From positions 1-29,330 of the forward strand of contig JBAZQZ010000013.1 of assembly GCA_041663205.1 (NCBI GenBank): a stretch of DNA of 29,330 nucleotides, written 5' to 3'. Within the stretch, counting starts at the first letter, position 1; each line of letters opens with the position of its first letter. Below the pieces are notes generated by a model, which saw nothing but the letters and a program-made list of their open reading frames with translations, was not told the origin of the DNA and searched no databases. Shown piece by piece: positions 28,929-29,330 of this stretch. This DNA comes from UM-FILTER-38-24 sp041663205 (GTDB lineage Bacteria; Patescibacteriota; Gracilibacteria; UBA1369; LOWO2-01-FULL-3). The translations under genes and the position numbers were made by a program.

Positions 28929-29330
28929 ATGCGCCATCTGCGTATATTCTCGAAGGACTATCTTGTAAGAATGTATGTGGTCGATTTTGTTAAGTTTGCA
29001 ATCTCCCCAATCACTTACCTTTTGAAGAATCCTGTTTCTGAAAGGATTTTTGAATTTTTGGCTTCAATTAAACGTTTTATTAGCACCGTTATCCCCGCCG
29101 CTCCTCAAAAAAGGCTTCTTTTCCAGGCCGGAGTGATTTCGATTACGGCTTTGACTTTGACTTCTTTTACAGCCGGGGGGACTTTCACCGCGGCTTCGAT
29201 GACATATGAAGAGAACTATATGGAGTCATATATAACTCCCGGAGATGTGCTTGTTTCCGATGAAAACGGATATATTGTAAAAATGAACCCTATCACCGAC
29301 TCTTCTTCAAGGATCGGACTTACGGATTAT
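28929..29330 (+). CDS. N-terminal part of a membrane-anchored or exported protein (3' end outside window)
   Basis: The frame is open from TAG 28830-28832 to the window end; ATG at 28929 is the first ATG and gives 134 residues. A basic, amphipathic N-terminal 60 residues precede one membrane helix (about 63-90, LLFQAGVISITALTLTSF). The following segment, TPGDVLVSDENGYIVKMNP, begins a beta-rich extracytoplasmic domain. In CPR genomes such proteins are sometimes LysM/M23 cell-wall peptidases, but no catalytic motif falls inside the window, so that is a guess. GAGAAGA just before the ATG is too close to be a good Shine-Dalgarno. It is driven by the consensus promoter at 28821-28849. Confidence 0.7.
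   Translation, partial: MRHLRIFSKDYLVRMYVVDFVKFAISPITYLLKNPVSERIFEFLASIKRFISTVIPAAPQKRLLFQAGVISITALTLTSFTAGGTFTAASMTYEENYMESYITPGDVLVSDENGYIVKMNPITDSSSRIGLTDY

Noticed and set aside
1..29330. Recoded TGA (glycine) as in Gracilibacteria/Absconditabacteria
   Set aside because: Long genes have no in-frame TGA, and TGA serves as the stop of the HNH, prsW and 513-aa genes in sensible positions.

Overview
The window looks like a chromosomal segment of a Candidate Phyla Radiation (Patescibacteria) bacterium, perhaps Peregrinibacteria or a relative. The phylum is inferred from gene style and layout, not from a marker-gene tree. Supporting signs are SD-less, often near-leaderless starts; a threonyl-tRNA synthetase without its N-terminal TGS domain; compact housekeeping genes; and very large, family-less envelope proteins around one VirB6/TrbL-like membrane protein. 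Reading frames of up to 1269 codons contain no in-frame TGA, and TGA, TAA and TAG all serve as stops. The code is therefore standard, not the TGA=Gly code of Gracilibacteria and Absconditabacteria.

Layout. (1) 1-4437, plus strand: a tight operon of five exported or membrane-anchored proteins of unknown function, the first cut by the window edge, closed by a terminator near 4456-4494. (2) 4504-5290: a small minus-strand cassette with an excisionase-type HTH protein and a 57-residue zinc-ribbon protein, in a gene-poor, AT-rich stretch holding two arrays of a 10-bp tandem repeat. (3) 5292-8207: uvrA with its own promoter. (4) 8258-10270: a two-gene island (truncated methyltransferase and AAA-type ATPase) bounded by 20-bp direct repeats that duplicate the end of prsW. 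(5) 10253-12266: prsW and recF, minus strand, with thrS (12308-14059) divergent from recF. (6) 13989-25046: an 11-kb minus-strand locus encoding a small PH-like membrane protein, a 513-aa protein, a VirB6/TrbL-like polytopic protein with a large cytoplasmic tail, a 1269-aa soluble protein and a 791-aa protein. The last has its own promoter under a perfect inverted repeat. (7) 25079-26994: an HNH-endonuclease gene set among several copies of a palindromic repeat that also occurs inside its coding sequence. (8) 27145-28481: rpsF-ssb-rpsR in the conserved order. (9) 28821-end: a consensus promoter and the start of an exported or membrane-anchored protein that runs off the window.

How they fit together: uvrA, recF and ssb cover excision repair, recombination and single-strand DNA protection; thrS, rpsF and rpsR cover translation. 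The first operon and the 11-kb locus together suggest an uncharacterised envelope or secretion apparatus. Its VirB6-like member is the only recognisable part, and no VirB4 or VirD4 ATPase lies in the window. The likeliest undescribed biology is (a) the 10-bp phased arrays with the HTH/zinc-ribbon pair, (b) the ATPase island at the 3' end of prsW, (c) the HNH gene with its palindrome family, and (d) the 11-kb locus.
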